A DNA stretch of 64,000 nt from Raphanus sativus. Lineage: Eukaryota; Streptophyta; Magnoliopsida; Brassicales; Brassicaceae. Every line of letters starts with the position of its first letter. Positions within the stretch are counted from its first letter, which is position 1. Below, in pieces: positions 36,130 to 47,100 of this stretch. The notes beneath the pieces were generated by a model. That model ran no database searches. It had not been told where the DNA came from and worked only from the letters and a program-made list of their open reading frames with translations. The stretch covers positions 742,668-806,667 of the forward strand of contig NC_079519.1 of the NCBI RefSeq assembly GCF_000801105.2. The letters are read 5' to 3'. A program made the position numbers and the translations under genes.

Positions 36130-37455
36130 GATTGTCCGTTAAGTAAAAAAAAAGAAAAAAAAAATTTCTAATTTATATACAGGAGACGACAAATCAAAGA
36201 AGAGAGAGAAGAGAGAGAAGAGAGAGAAGAGAGAGAAAGTTCCGACCGACGAGTTTGTTTCTGCTCCGACGTTTGGTGGGCTTTCTCAACCACGGCGTCG
36301 GTCGGGTTTCTAAGCTCTGTGATAATCTTTTTTGCTGTTTCGTTTTTTTTCCTGTTTCCTTTATTGTTTACTTTTGGTTTCGGCGGCGCATCTCCTTCTA
36401 GTGGTCGTCCGATTTTGGTCTCTGGGAGGTGGTGGTTTCTACAGCACCGCTTATCGCCGGCTTTTGTCTCAGGCGCCTCCGCTATCTTCTCCGGTGGTTA
36501 GGCGGCCGGCTTTGAATATAATCTAAAGCGGGAGTTATGGGTTGTGTGGTTCTCTGGTCTTCGTTATCCGGCTTCGTTTTGCAGCGTATGAGATCTCGTC
36601 CCGGTGGTTTGAAGTTCTCCGGCGATGAAGCTACGGGGGGACGAAGCAGGAGACGGTTTGTGTTAAAAGTTTGATAATGGTGTCTCTTCTTCTAGGCGTG
36701 GATGAGATCTCGGTACGCTCCGATGAAGCTCTCCGTGGGAAGAAGAGACGACAAGGATAGTTACAGGCGCTCGAGCTCCATCGAGATACGGCGAAACAGC
36801 GGTGGTTTCGTCATCTCCGGTTAGCCTCGAAGTAATGGAGTTTGATGGGATGTTTCGGATCTCGAGGCGATGAGCGCGACGCGCGTAGCGCGTGATGGTT
36901 GAGCACCGCGTGGGCGGGTTGGTGAGTAGAGAGACGCGTGGCGTCGGTTGCTGAGTGGGTTGGTAATACGACCTGAGATTGGACAGGATCACTCAAAACT
37001 TAGGGGATATAAACTCGCCAAAAGGGAGAACTAATGGTTTGAACGGTGACACAAAGGGTTGCGGAAGGCCCAATGATACTACCAGAGGTGAACTCCGAAG
37101 ATAACTGATGGATTGAACGGTGACACAAAGGGTTGCGGAAGGCCCGATGATACTACCAGAGGTGCTTGATTGTCGCTTGATATGACTCAGAGGTCCGACA
37201 AAGAAGCAAACTCGATCTGTTGCCGGATGTGACGCACCGGTCCAACGAGAAAGAGAGAGTTACTTGGAGCTAACCACACCAAGAACAAGAAAAGTGAGAT
37301 GCCCTCTCAAAGTTCCAAAAATAATCACTCAAAGCTTCTGATGGATCTGTTCTAGACCTGCATGTATAAGGTTAGCAACAGAATCATTAATCTTCCTCAT
37401 CTGCAAGTTAGATAAACCAACAAAAGAGTTTCCTGGTCGGCTCCTTTCATCCTCA

Positions 37456-37828
37456 CTAGTCATGGTTCCTGAAAAATCTTAAACACAAAACGTTAGATAA
37501 AAATCTCACACACTCGAGTGTTTGATCCTCACAATTCATCACACTTTCAATTGGCTCATCATTATATTCATCAAAAATTGGTAATGAATCTGAAAAATCT
37601 TTTAGATCTTCAAAGTTGCATTCAGATTTACCTTTGGGCTTTTCACTTATGAATATGGATTGCTCAGCTACAGGTGCATGGGTGGATGTGCTCTTCTTTT
37701 GGCTCTTGTTGTCGCCATCAGGGAACTCTCTTTCTACAAAATCATCATTGGATTGGTTGGACCGCCTAGGGCACTCTCTCCTTGCTGCGGGTCTAGGACG
37801 AGTCTGTTGGACACCTTGAATTTCGTCC
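37456..37828 (-). pseudogene. Gag-like fragment inside LTR copy 1
   Basis: The minus-strand frame reads DEIQGVQQTRPRPAARRECP, then KSECNFEDLKDFSDSLPIFD and EYNDEPIESVMNCE. I recognise the acidic PIFDEYxDEPIES stretch from the gag-pol linker of crucifer gypsy elements. Nothing of protease, reverse transcriptase or integrase follows. It sits just after a primer-binding-site-like sequence, as gag would in a normal element. Confidence 0.55.
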
Positions 37829-37844
37829 AGCTTCTGATACCACT

Positions 37845-38096
37845 TGATAGAACCTAAGTAAGGATCACTCTGCCGGTACGAATGATATGAACTCAGATCC
37901 AAGAGGATTGAGAACTGGTGAATCGAAGGGTGACACTAAGGGGTGCGTCACATCCGGCAACCTTCGATCTCTGGTAGTATCTTTGGGCTATTCCGCAACC
38001 CTTAGTGTCACCCTTCGATTCACCAGTTCTCAATCCTCTCGGATCTGAGTTCATATCATTCGTACCGGCAGAGTGATCCTTACTTAGGTTCTATCA
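37845..38096. repeat. Large hairpin, 97-bp arms (LTR copy 1)
   Basis: TGATAGAACCTAAGTAAGG starts an arm at 37845-37941 whose near-perfect reverse complement is 38000-38096, around a 58-base spacer. The segment starts TGATAG and ends CTATCA and directly follows a complement of a primer-binding site, so it may itself be a short palindromic LTR. RNA crossing it would fold into a long duplex. Confidence 0.85.
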
Positions 38097-38868
38097 AGAA
38101 AAAATTAAATGTTTTTTAAATAAAACATAAGCCAAACTATCTTGATTTGTTTCTGCTGCTGATTTAGGGTGCATCATTCCCTCCTTCTTTAAAAAAGATT
38201 TGCCCTCAAATCTGTCTTTCTTTAGCTTCAGATATAATGATCTCTTGGCTTTTCGTAGAACTCTTTTTTTTTTTTTTTTTTTTTAGAAAAGAAGATGAAA
38301 GGTAGAAGATGGATGAAGAAGATGGAAAGATGAGAAAAATGAACAGATAGTACCGGTTGAGTGGCTCTGATACCACTTGATACGTCCTGAGATTGGACAG
38401 GATCACTCAAAACTTAGGGGATATGAACTCGCCAAAAGGGAGAACTAATGGTTTGAACGGTGACACAAAGGGTTGCGGAAGGCCCAATGATACTACCAGA
38501 GGTGAACTCCGAAGATAACTGATGGATTGAACGGTGACACAAAGGGTTGCGGAAGACCGATGATACTACTAGAGGTGCTTGATTGTCGCTTGATATGATT
38601 CAGAGGTCCGACAAGGAAGCAAACTCGATCTGTTGCCGAATGTGACGCACCGGTCCAACGAGAAAGAGAGAGTTACTTGAAGCTAACCACACCAAGAACA
38701 AGAAAAGTGAGATGCCCTCTCAAGGTTCCAAAAATAATCACTCAAAGCTTCTGATGGATCTGTTCTAGACCTGCATGTATAAGGTTAGCAACAGAATCAT
38801 TAATCTTCCTCATCTGCAAGTTAGATAAACCAACAAAAGAGTTTCCTGGTCGGCTCCTTTCATCCTCA

Positions 38869-39240
38869 CTAGTCATGGTTCCTGAAAAATCTTAAACACA
38901 AAACGTTAGATAAAAATTTCACACACTCGAGTGTTTGATCCTCACAATTCATCACACTTTCAATTGGCTCATCATCATATTCATCAAAAATTGGTAATGA
39001 ATCTGAAAAATCTTTTAGATCTTCAAAGTTGCATTCAGATTTACCTTTGGGCTTTTCACTTATGAATATGGATTGCTCAGCTACAGGTGCATGGGTGGAT
39101 GTGCTCTTCTTTTGGCTCTTGTTGTCGCCATCAGGGAATTCTCTTTCTACAAAATCATCATTGGATTGGTTGGACCGCCTAGGGCACTCTCTCCTTGCTG
39201 CGGGTCTAGGACGAGTCTGTTGGACACCTTGAATTTCGTC
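38869..39240 (-). pseudogene. Gag-like fragment inside LTR copy 2
   Basis: This is the duplicate of the fragment at 37456-37828, differing at only a few bases (for example EYDDEPIES against EYNDEPIES). Its presence in both LTRs shows that the fragment was part of the LTR when the element last replicated. Confidence 0.55.
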
Positions 39241-39256
39241 CAGCTCTGATACCACT

Positions 39257-39508
39257 TGATATAACCTAAGTAAGGATCACTCTGCCGGTACGAATGATAT
39301 GAACTCAGATCCGAGAGGATTGAGAACTGGTGAATCGAAGGGTGACATTAAGGGGTGCGTCACATCCGGCAACCTTCGATCTCTGGTAGTATCTTTGGGC
39401 TATTCCGCAATCCTTAGTGTCACCCTTCGATTCACCAGTTCTCAATCCTCTCGGATCTGAGTTCATATCATTCGTACCGGCAGAGTGATCCTTATTTAAG
39501 TTCTATCA
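39257..39508. repeat. Large hairpin, 97-bp arms (LTR copy 2)
   Basis: This is the second copy of the palindrome seen at 37845-38096, with arms at about 39257-39353 and 39412-39508. The two copies match closely. Confidence 0.85.
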
Positions 39509-39640
39509 GTTGGGCTTTTAGGTCCATGTAATTCTTTATGTTTGTCCTTTGTTTCGGGCTTCGGACTGTATTTCGTTTATGGGCTAAGACCCTTTAATAA
39601 ATTCCTTTAAATGGCAAAAAAAAAATATACAGGAGACGAC

Positions 39641-40102
39641 GCAGAGACCTCTCCGTCAAAAAAAAGAAACAAAAAAAAGGAGACACTTTGCTTACTTGGC
39701 TTCGACTAAACCGGACGGACCGGACTCTGTTCAGTTAAATGACATAACTTGGCTCGAGACATCTACATTTTCAACGGTGACACATTTTGAAATGTATTTG
39801 TCATAGACATACACTCCTACGGGAATCCGAGTTCTCGTTTTGTTTCTTTCTTTAATGTAAAAAGAGATAAGTTACTACTATATGTCAGCAGCTAAATATC
39901 AAAGCCAAACTTTTCAAGCAACCTCAAAGAAAATAGAACATTGGCAACTTATTTCAATATTTGCATGAAGGAAACCAAAGTCGTCCCCGTAGATATCAAT
40001 TAATCATCGACGCTCGCTGGAAGTATCACAAGTTGCAAGAAAGTGTTATCTAAATCACAAGAGAAGGAAACGACCAAACATGCAACTAGAAATGATTTAT
40101 GT
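39641..40102 (-). promoter_or_regulatory. Ancestral upstream region of NUDT3, now displaced
   Basis: The DNA following the right target-site duplication (39625-39640) was, before the insertion, directly continuous with the NUDT3 5' leader at 36174. It should therefore contain the original minus-strand promoter of NUDT3, now about 3.5 kb from the start codon. No gene was seen in it. Confidence 0.6.
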
Positions 40103-40110
40103 CCTGTGGA

Positions 40111-40588
40111 TAGGCCTGCGACTTCGGTTTTCCGAAACCGAACCGAACCGTCGGTTTTCGGTTAACCGAAGTTTTAAAAAAAATCCGAAATAAACCGAAT
40201 GAAATTTCGGTTCGGTTATCGGTTTTTTTGGTTTTCAAATTTATTTCCGAAAATAACCGATTTTAAAAAATTTCGGTTAATTTCGGTATAGTTTTTCCAA
40301 AATATTCGGGTATTTTCGGTTAAATTCAGTTATTTCGGTTAGTTTTGGTTATTTTTGGGTTATTCGGTTATTTTCGGTTCGGTTTTTCGGTTATTTTCGG
40401 TTATTTTCGGTTTTTACAATTTTTAATTCTTTTAAAAAAAATCAAAAACCAAACCGAACCGATAACCGAATTAATTTTTAAACCCATACCGAATTGAACC
40501 GAATTAAAAACTGAACCGAACCGAAAACCGAAAGAAACCGGTTCGGTCCGGTTCGGCCCATTCGGTTCGGACAAAAATCGCAGGCCTA
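40111..40588. mobile_element. hAT-like MITE made of CGGTT/AACCG motifs
   Basis: The 478-bp element has inverted termini TAGGCCTGCGA and TCGCAGGCCTA and an 8-bp duplication, CCTGTGGA (40103-40110 and 40589-40596). The interior is a long palindrome-like array of TTCGGTT on the left and AACCGAA on the right, so the strand could form an extended hairpin. It has no coding capacity. Confidence 0.9.
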
Positions 40589-40739
40589 CCTGTGGATATA
40601 CAGCCATATCTACAAGCAATCCATGTACCGTCACTTCATTTTAGGGGGAAGTAATTAATGTTCATATTGTTCAGTCACTAGGCTCTCTGCGGAAGAAACG
40701 CATTTACACTCAAACAGTAACAACAACAGAAAATAGTGT

Positions 40740-40793
40740 GAAGTGTCGTTATCCCTTTTTTTTTTGTAACACTGAATGAAGTGTCGTTATCCC
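40740..40793 (-). repeat. Micro poly(A) insertion with 16-bp flanking repeat
   Basis: GAAGTGTCGTTATCCC occurs at 40740-40755 and 40778-40793. The 22-base insert between them reads, on the minus strand, ATTCAGTGTTAC followed by ten A. It looks like the last dozen bases of a retroposon plus its tail. Confidence 0.72.
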
Positions 40794-40799
40794 TAGCAA

Positions 40800-40844
40800 G
40801 TTACTTAAGAAGATTTACACCAAAAAAAAGTTACTTAAGAAGAT
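40800..40844 (+). repeat. Micro poly(A) insertion with 15-bp flanking repeat
   Basis: GTTACTTAAGAAGAT occurs at 40800-40814 and 40830-40844, separated by TTACACC and eight A (40815-40829). It lies only seven bases from the preceding micro-insertion. Confidence 0.7.
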
Positions 40845-41160
40845 AATAGTACATGCAAAATAATTCCATGAAATCGTTGACGTATTGTTCAAACTTTTGG
40901 ATTCTTTCGGAAGACTTGACTTTCACCCCACTTGTATATTTGTGTTGAGAAAAAAAAAACAATTTACTCGTGTTGATGCCAGTAATTATCTACACCTTAC
41001 AACTTATAGTTGACTGAGAAAGAGATAACGAAGACCAAGACCTTATGCTGTTTTCAAGTAAACGCAAACCTTATCCTCACATATACCTTTACAAAACCAG
41101 TGCATTGTACCAATTAAACACTCAAGAAAAAGCAACAGGCATAAAAAAATTTTTAGCAAT

Positions 41161-44100
41161 ATGATAAACATGAGCGCTAATAGTACGTGTTTTCTTTGGC
41201 TTCTCTTCTCTCTGCTACTTCTGCTGAATCTTGATTCTGCAAGTCTCACCGCTTCCAGAGCTTGTAGTCGTCATTGTGGAGGAATGCTATTAGTTGTCCC
41301 ACATCAGACACATATGTGATCCTTGGGCAATATATATGTGTATGGGCAATCCTCCACTCTTGAGCTAGCTTTTGGGTGTGAGTTAGGCCCATCACTAATA
41401 TGGTATCAGAGCCTATGGTTAAGCCCAGCAGATGATTTCCCATATAAATAGTTGTCTACCTATGTAGCCTATAAAAATGGCCCATCTTGCTGTGGTATGT
41501 CCGAGATGTTGGGCTTGGGCTGTTTCCGTTGGACCGTTTCCCACCCACATCTCGAGAGGGGCTATTAGTTGTCCCACATCAGACACATATGTGATCCTTG
41601 GGCAATATATATGTGTATGGGCAATCCTCCACTCTTGAGCTAGCTTTTGGGTGTGAGTTAGGCCCATCACTAATAAATGCACATCCCGTACCCATTTGGG
41701 ATCGGAATGGGCTGCTATCTCGAGAAATGGTACGAAATTAAATGTGTTAATACCACTATTTCAGGGAAGCACGTCCCTTTTCTTGCCGCAATTGGGAAGG
41801 AAGTTGTGAATATCTCTCTTCCAGATTTACTTCGTATAAAAAATCCAATAGCGTCAAAGGGATGTTCAAGCCACGGAGAAGAGTCTGAATTACGTTTGAA
41901 TTTGACTGGTACCCCTTTTTCCGTTGGCCCTAGTAATACACTGATAGCAGCTGGTTGTGACATCACGGCATGGTTGACAAATATCGAACCAAGCGTGGTG
42001 GGGTGCAATTCTAGATGCGGCAAAAAATCCTATACAACTACTCAAAGTTTTCTTACACTAGACGATTGTATAGGAGATTATGGCTACGACGACATGTATT
42101 GCACTGAAACAAGCTTTGTGGATAAAAAAAGCTGCAGCGGTACTGGATGCTGCGAGGCAAAAATCCCTGATGGACATCGGCAGATTGTTGGTGTCAGAAT
42201 AGATAACGCCACGACAACGGGAGGGTGCAAAGTTGCCTTCTTAACAGACGAAAACTACCTTTTGTCAAATGGATCTGATCCACAAAGGCTCCATTCTAAA
42301 CGATATGCTACGGTTGAGCTGGGATTTTTCATCCATATATCTAACCGTTCTTTTTTCGATTCTCTCGGATGCCATAACTGGGAAAATTACACTGGAGCAA
42401 GAGGAAACAATGATAGACGCTCGTATGGAATAGGTTGTGTATGCAAAAAATATTCTAGTGTTTCAAGCTATGGAAGATGCGGATGCATCACCGGTTACAG
42501 AGGCAACCCATACATTCCAGGCGGATGCAAAGGTTAGCAATTGTGTTGTTTTTTTTTTTTTGTAACACTAGCAATTGCGTTAATAGTTCATGTTTTAGCA
42601 ATTGTTTTTATTTTTATTTTTAAATTAAGACTTCAAAATATTAGATTACTTTAATTTTTACAACATATATAGTTAGTTTTCTTGAGGTGCATTTCAAAAA
42701 GTTATTTTTATTATTTATGATTTTATCTTATGTAAAATTTGAAATATTATAATTTTGAGTTTGAATATTTATTTTCAAATTTTATATTTTGCCAAGAAAA
42801 CTTGGAAAATTACAAAACTATTTTTGAGTTTGGAACATTACATTAATTTTGATTTCTTTTTGTTACTATATTAATATATTATTTCATAAAAAAATATTTA
42901 AAATTTTGGTAATATTTTTTAAAAAAATTCTCAACGAATTTTGTTATAATTAAATAAAAATATATTTATAGTTAAAATTTGATTTTTCATTAATATTTTA
43001 AATGGATTACTAAAATTTTACAGTTTTCTAGTAACATATTTTTAAATAGTATATGAACTAAATTTAATTATATACTATTATATTTTGTATATAAACATTT
43101 TTAAACAATATATTGTTGAGAGGTGAAAATAAATAAAAAGATAATACATAGTTATAGATATAAGAGTTTAACATATTTTAATAAATTTATTTTTGTATAA
43201 AACTATTATATAGTTTACAAATTTTAACCCATTTTAATGATGAGTGGTAATTTATTTAAATGAAAAATAAAAATAAAAATTGTTAATTTACCTATTTAAT
43301 ATAATTTTATCATATTTAATTCATATAGCACTGCTATTTTATATAATACAGAATATTATTATAGTATTTACAGAAAATATTATAGAATTTTATTTTCTTG
43401 TTCTATAATAAAATTTTAGTTAACATTGATATATAATTCTAATTACGAAATTTATCAATGTGTTATTTTATTAAAATATTTAGATTTTAAGTAAGTTTTT
43501 GTTAAATTCTTTCTCATCAGATTTTGTTATAATTAAAAAATTCAAATTTATAGTTGGTTTATTATTAATTTAAATAATTATATATGTCATATTAACTAAT
43601 TTTTTAAGTGGTCATACTATGACTTGTTAATAATAGATAAAAATAGGATTCTAAATTAATAGATTAGACTAGAGTTTGACCTGCACATTCGTGTAATTTT
43701 TTTTATTTTGTAAATATATACATTTGATATATCGTAATCATTTTAAAATGTTATACTATTTTGATATTTACAATAGTATTTCTTTTTTTGTGCGCTCTAT
43801 TCTAAATTTTAGTAAATTTTATCGATATAAGTTATTTTTGGATGTTATGGTATTAAGTTCTATGATTTTTTGTTATTAAACTAAAATTTTAAAATATTAT
43901 ACTACTTTTGATTTTTACAATAGTATTTGTTTTTATTGTGTTTCATTTTAAATTATTACACTTGACATCTATGATTTATCTTCTATAAATTTTGGAATAT
44001 TTTCACTTTGAATTTAGAATATTTATTTCAATATACTTGTTATGAGCGGCCATACTTGTAATGAAAAACATAGAGATACCATTAGGTACCACAAATAAAA

Positions 44101-47100
44101 TGTAAAAAGAGATAAGATCACTGTCAATAAATTTATAGTTAAAATAGTTTTTTTCATTAATATCTTTTGAATCATTAAAATTTTCTGATATTCTATTTTG
44201 TAAATAATACATGAACTAAAAGTTAGCTATATGCTATTATATTTTGTATATAATTATTTTAGATAATATATTGTTGTGAGTTTCAAATTAATTAAAATAA
44301 TACATAGTTGTAGATATAAAAGTTTGACATATATGCTAATATTTTTTGTATTAAATATACATAGTTCATGAATTTTAACCCTTTCAATGGTGTATGATAT
44401 AGTTTATTTTATTTATTTAAATGAAAGCACTTTTAAAATAAAATAGGTTAGTTTTCCAAATTTATATAGTTTGTTTCATTTAGTTCATATAGTACTTCTG
44501 TTTTAATATAATTTATATTATGAAATTCATAAAAATAACAAATAATTTTTATTTTTATTTTATAATAAAAATTTAAGCTATATTAATGTATAACAATATT
44601 ATATTACTAATTATGAAATTAATTATTTCATTGTTTTATAAAAAATAATAATATTTGGTTAGATTTTTGCTCAACATATTTTGTTATAATTAAAAATAAA
44701 ATTTAAACCTATATTTTCTCAACATATTTGTTAGATAAAAAATATTATTATGTCATATTAAGTAATTAATCAAATGATTTTACGAAGATTTGTTTATAAT
44801 AGATAAAATATAGGATTCTAAATTAGTAGACTAGATATTCTATGATAAACGTATGTGAAGCTGACTAAGAGCAAAACAAAAAGCTATCGGATCATTGTTT
44901 GATTTCAAATTCATTGTTTTTCACCAGATATTAATGAATGCCTAGAAGATCCAAGCCTTTGTGAGGACGCAGCTTGTGTCAATCTTCCGGGAGAGTATAA
45001 GTGTTTGCATGGAAATCACCGCCGGCCAGTACTTGCAATTGGTAATCATGAAATTTTTTGATCCCAAATACATTCGCATCCATCCGTTTGAATAATCTGT
45101 ACGATGGTGCTGATCAACATTTTATAAGCAGAATATAACTTGGCAAACTTTTCGATTACTAGACGATGGCCCGCATGAGACCATCTCTTCTTTTTTTTTT
45201 TCATTTTTTACTTTATTTTGAAGCAATTTTTGTTTTGATAGTACTTTATTTCTTACTTCTAAATAGAACAATGAACAGTAAAGTTTCAAATTTGCAGTAA
45301 TACTCTTCATTGCTTCATATTTGAAGCTGAACTTTCTAAATTATAAATTTGTTTTTAACTTTTATTTGTTCTTTTCTTTTACCAAAATAAATTAATATAC
45401 ATTGATATTAACCAATCAATTTCAAAATTTCGACTATTTTTTTTTCATTTAAATATATATTTATATTAAAAACATAAGAATATTCATTTTTAATAACTTT
45501 AACTCATTTAAAAATAATGGAAGATTTCTAAACACTTTTATTATTTTTTAAGAAAAAATATATATAAGATGTTGTTTGTTTTACAAAATATGGTCTTCTG
45601 TGTTTTTTATTGATGTTATATAATAAATTTCTTATATGATAGTGTTTAATTTATATTAAATAATAATTATGTTGAATTATTGTTAAAACAAAACAGTTGG
45701 GTAAAAAAAACTAAATACGAAAAGTATAAGATATTATTAATAATTAGTGATAAAGTGAATAAATAATATATTTGGAATATTCCTTTTACAAGAAAAATAT
45801 GAAGGAAACTATTGGAGATGATGTGCTTCATTTGTTGCTTCATTTTGAATAAAGTGTATTTTTGAAGCAAAAAAAGAAGCTAACCATTGAAGATGCCCTA
45901 AGATAAACATATCATTTTGCAATTACTAATATATATCTAACTAATTTTATTTTTAATATAATTTTATTTCAATTTAAGTTATTTAATTAATTTCTGATAT
46001 TAAATTAATCAGAACATATAACTTGACTTTTTTTATTACAATGATATTTAACTTATTACTCGCAAAATCTTTTATTTCTTCTGTCACCAACCTCACATGT
46101 AAAAATCATCATCATAATAATCTAACAAAGTTCTATTAATATTTAAAAATCATATAAATAAAAATCTATGATATAAATCTACAGTTATCAATTATCAGTA
46201 AAGCCTATGAAAGCAAATCCATTTTCATCAAATAATATTATAGATGTCAAATAATAGTATAAATGATTGAGGTTTTTTCGGATGATTCCTACGAACATCA
46301 GTTTAATGAAGTTTTATATGAATTTCCTATTCATGAGAGTTTATTGTAACACTTATTAAGAAAATCAACAATAGTTAAAAATATACTTCTATTTAACTAA
46401 AACCAGATTAACTAAAAGTAATAAATTATATATATTTAATAAAAACTGTATTTTTGAATTATAACGTCAAAAGATTGTATTCTTTGTATTCACAGACTTT
46501 GATTGGTAAGTTGATGTTAATGAAACTCATAACACTATATAAAACTTCCATGATATAAAAGAGAAGAACTTTTGCTTTTAAAACTAATAAATAAATAATA
46601 ATAGTATACAATTTATTATTAGTAGAGTAAACATAAGATGAACATTTGTATAAAATTATTGCAAAATTTTGATAATATTCCTTAATAATTAAAACTAATG
46701 ACTAAACTTAAAATCATAAAAATATGACACATAAGCTTCTAAAACTAATAAAAATATGACAAATAAGCAAAATAATATTATACGATTTAATATTATTAAA
46801 GTAAACATAAGATGAACATATCTATAAAATTATAGCTAAAAATTATAATTATCATGAATATAATGAAAAATATTTATTAAATAATCACTAAAATTGCTTT
46901 AAAACTAACAGTTCAAAAAATTGTTAACTAAAACTAATGAATGAATAAACTTAAAATCATGAAAAATATGACACATAAGCTTCTTAAAACTAATAAAATA
47001 TAACAAATAAGCAAAATAACGTAAAACTATGGAAAACATGACAAATAAGTCAAATCACTTCTTAGATAATAGTATAGATAAATATATATATATATAGATA

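Larger units (their letters stand above)
36964..39508 (-). mobile_element. Chimeric non-autonomous LTR element (gypsy-derived)
   Basis: Two long terminal repeats of about 1.13 kb (36964-38096 and 38378-39508) differ at few sites and flank a 281-bp interior. GTTGG duplicates lie at 36959-36963 and 39509-39513. On the minus strand a primer-binding site TGGTATCAGAGCC follows the right LTR after two bases (38361-38377). The interior includes sequence resembling the C-terminal end of a gypsy polyprotein (FKEGGNDAP-like, disrupted). Each LTR unusually contains, in minus-strand order, a 252-bp palindromic segment, a second primer-binding-site-like TGGTATCAGA(A)GCTG, a gag-like frame and then unrelated sequence. 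The GC content and near-identity of the LTRs point to a young insertion. It cannot encode its own enzymes. Confidence 0.85.
36191..39624 (+). mobile_element. Non-LTR (LINE-like) insertion carrying a nested LTR element
   Basis: The 16-bp direct repeat ATATACAGGAGACGAC flanks the whole block (36175-36190 and 39625-39640). The right end reads TTTAAATGGCAAAAAAAAA, a 3' poly(A) tail, so the outer element arrived by LINE-type retroposition on the plus strand. Outer-element DNA is 36191-36963 (GC-rich, no coding frame recognised, GA-rich start) and 39514-39624; the 2.5 kb between them is an LTR element that inserted later. No reverse transcriptase is visible, so it is a deleted or non-autonomous LINE relative. 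It lies in the presumed 5' leader of NUDT3 (ATG at 36129), displacing the ancestral upstream DNA to 39641 and beyond. Confidence 0.88.

Noticed and set aside
37616..37819. Plus-strand open frame of 67 codons, repeated at 39029
   Set aside because: It is antisense to the gag-like fragments in the LTRs.
40401..40634. Open frame rich in NRTEPVSFGFRFGSV
   Set aside because: It is the translation of the CGGTT-type MITE.
45042..45900. A complete MITE in WAK-like intron 2
   Set aside because: The right end resembles a known MITE terminus, but I could not find a convincing inverted partner or a target-site duplication.
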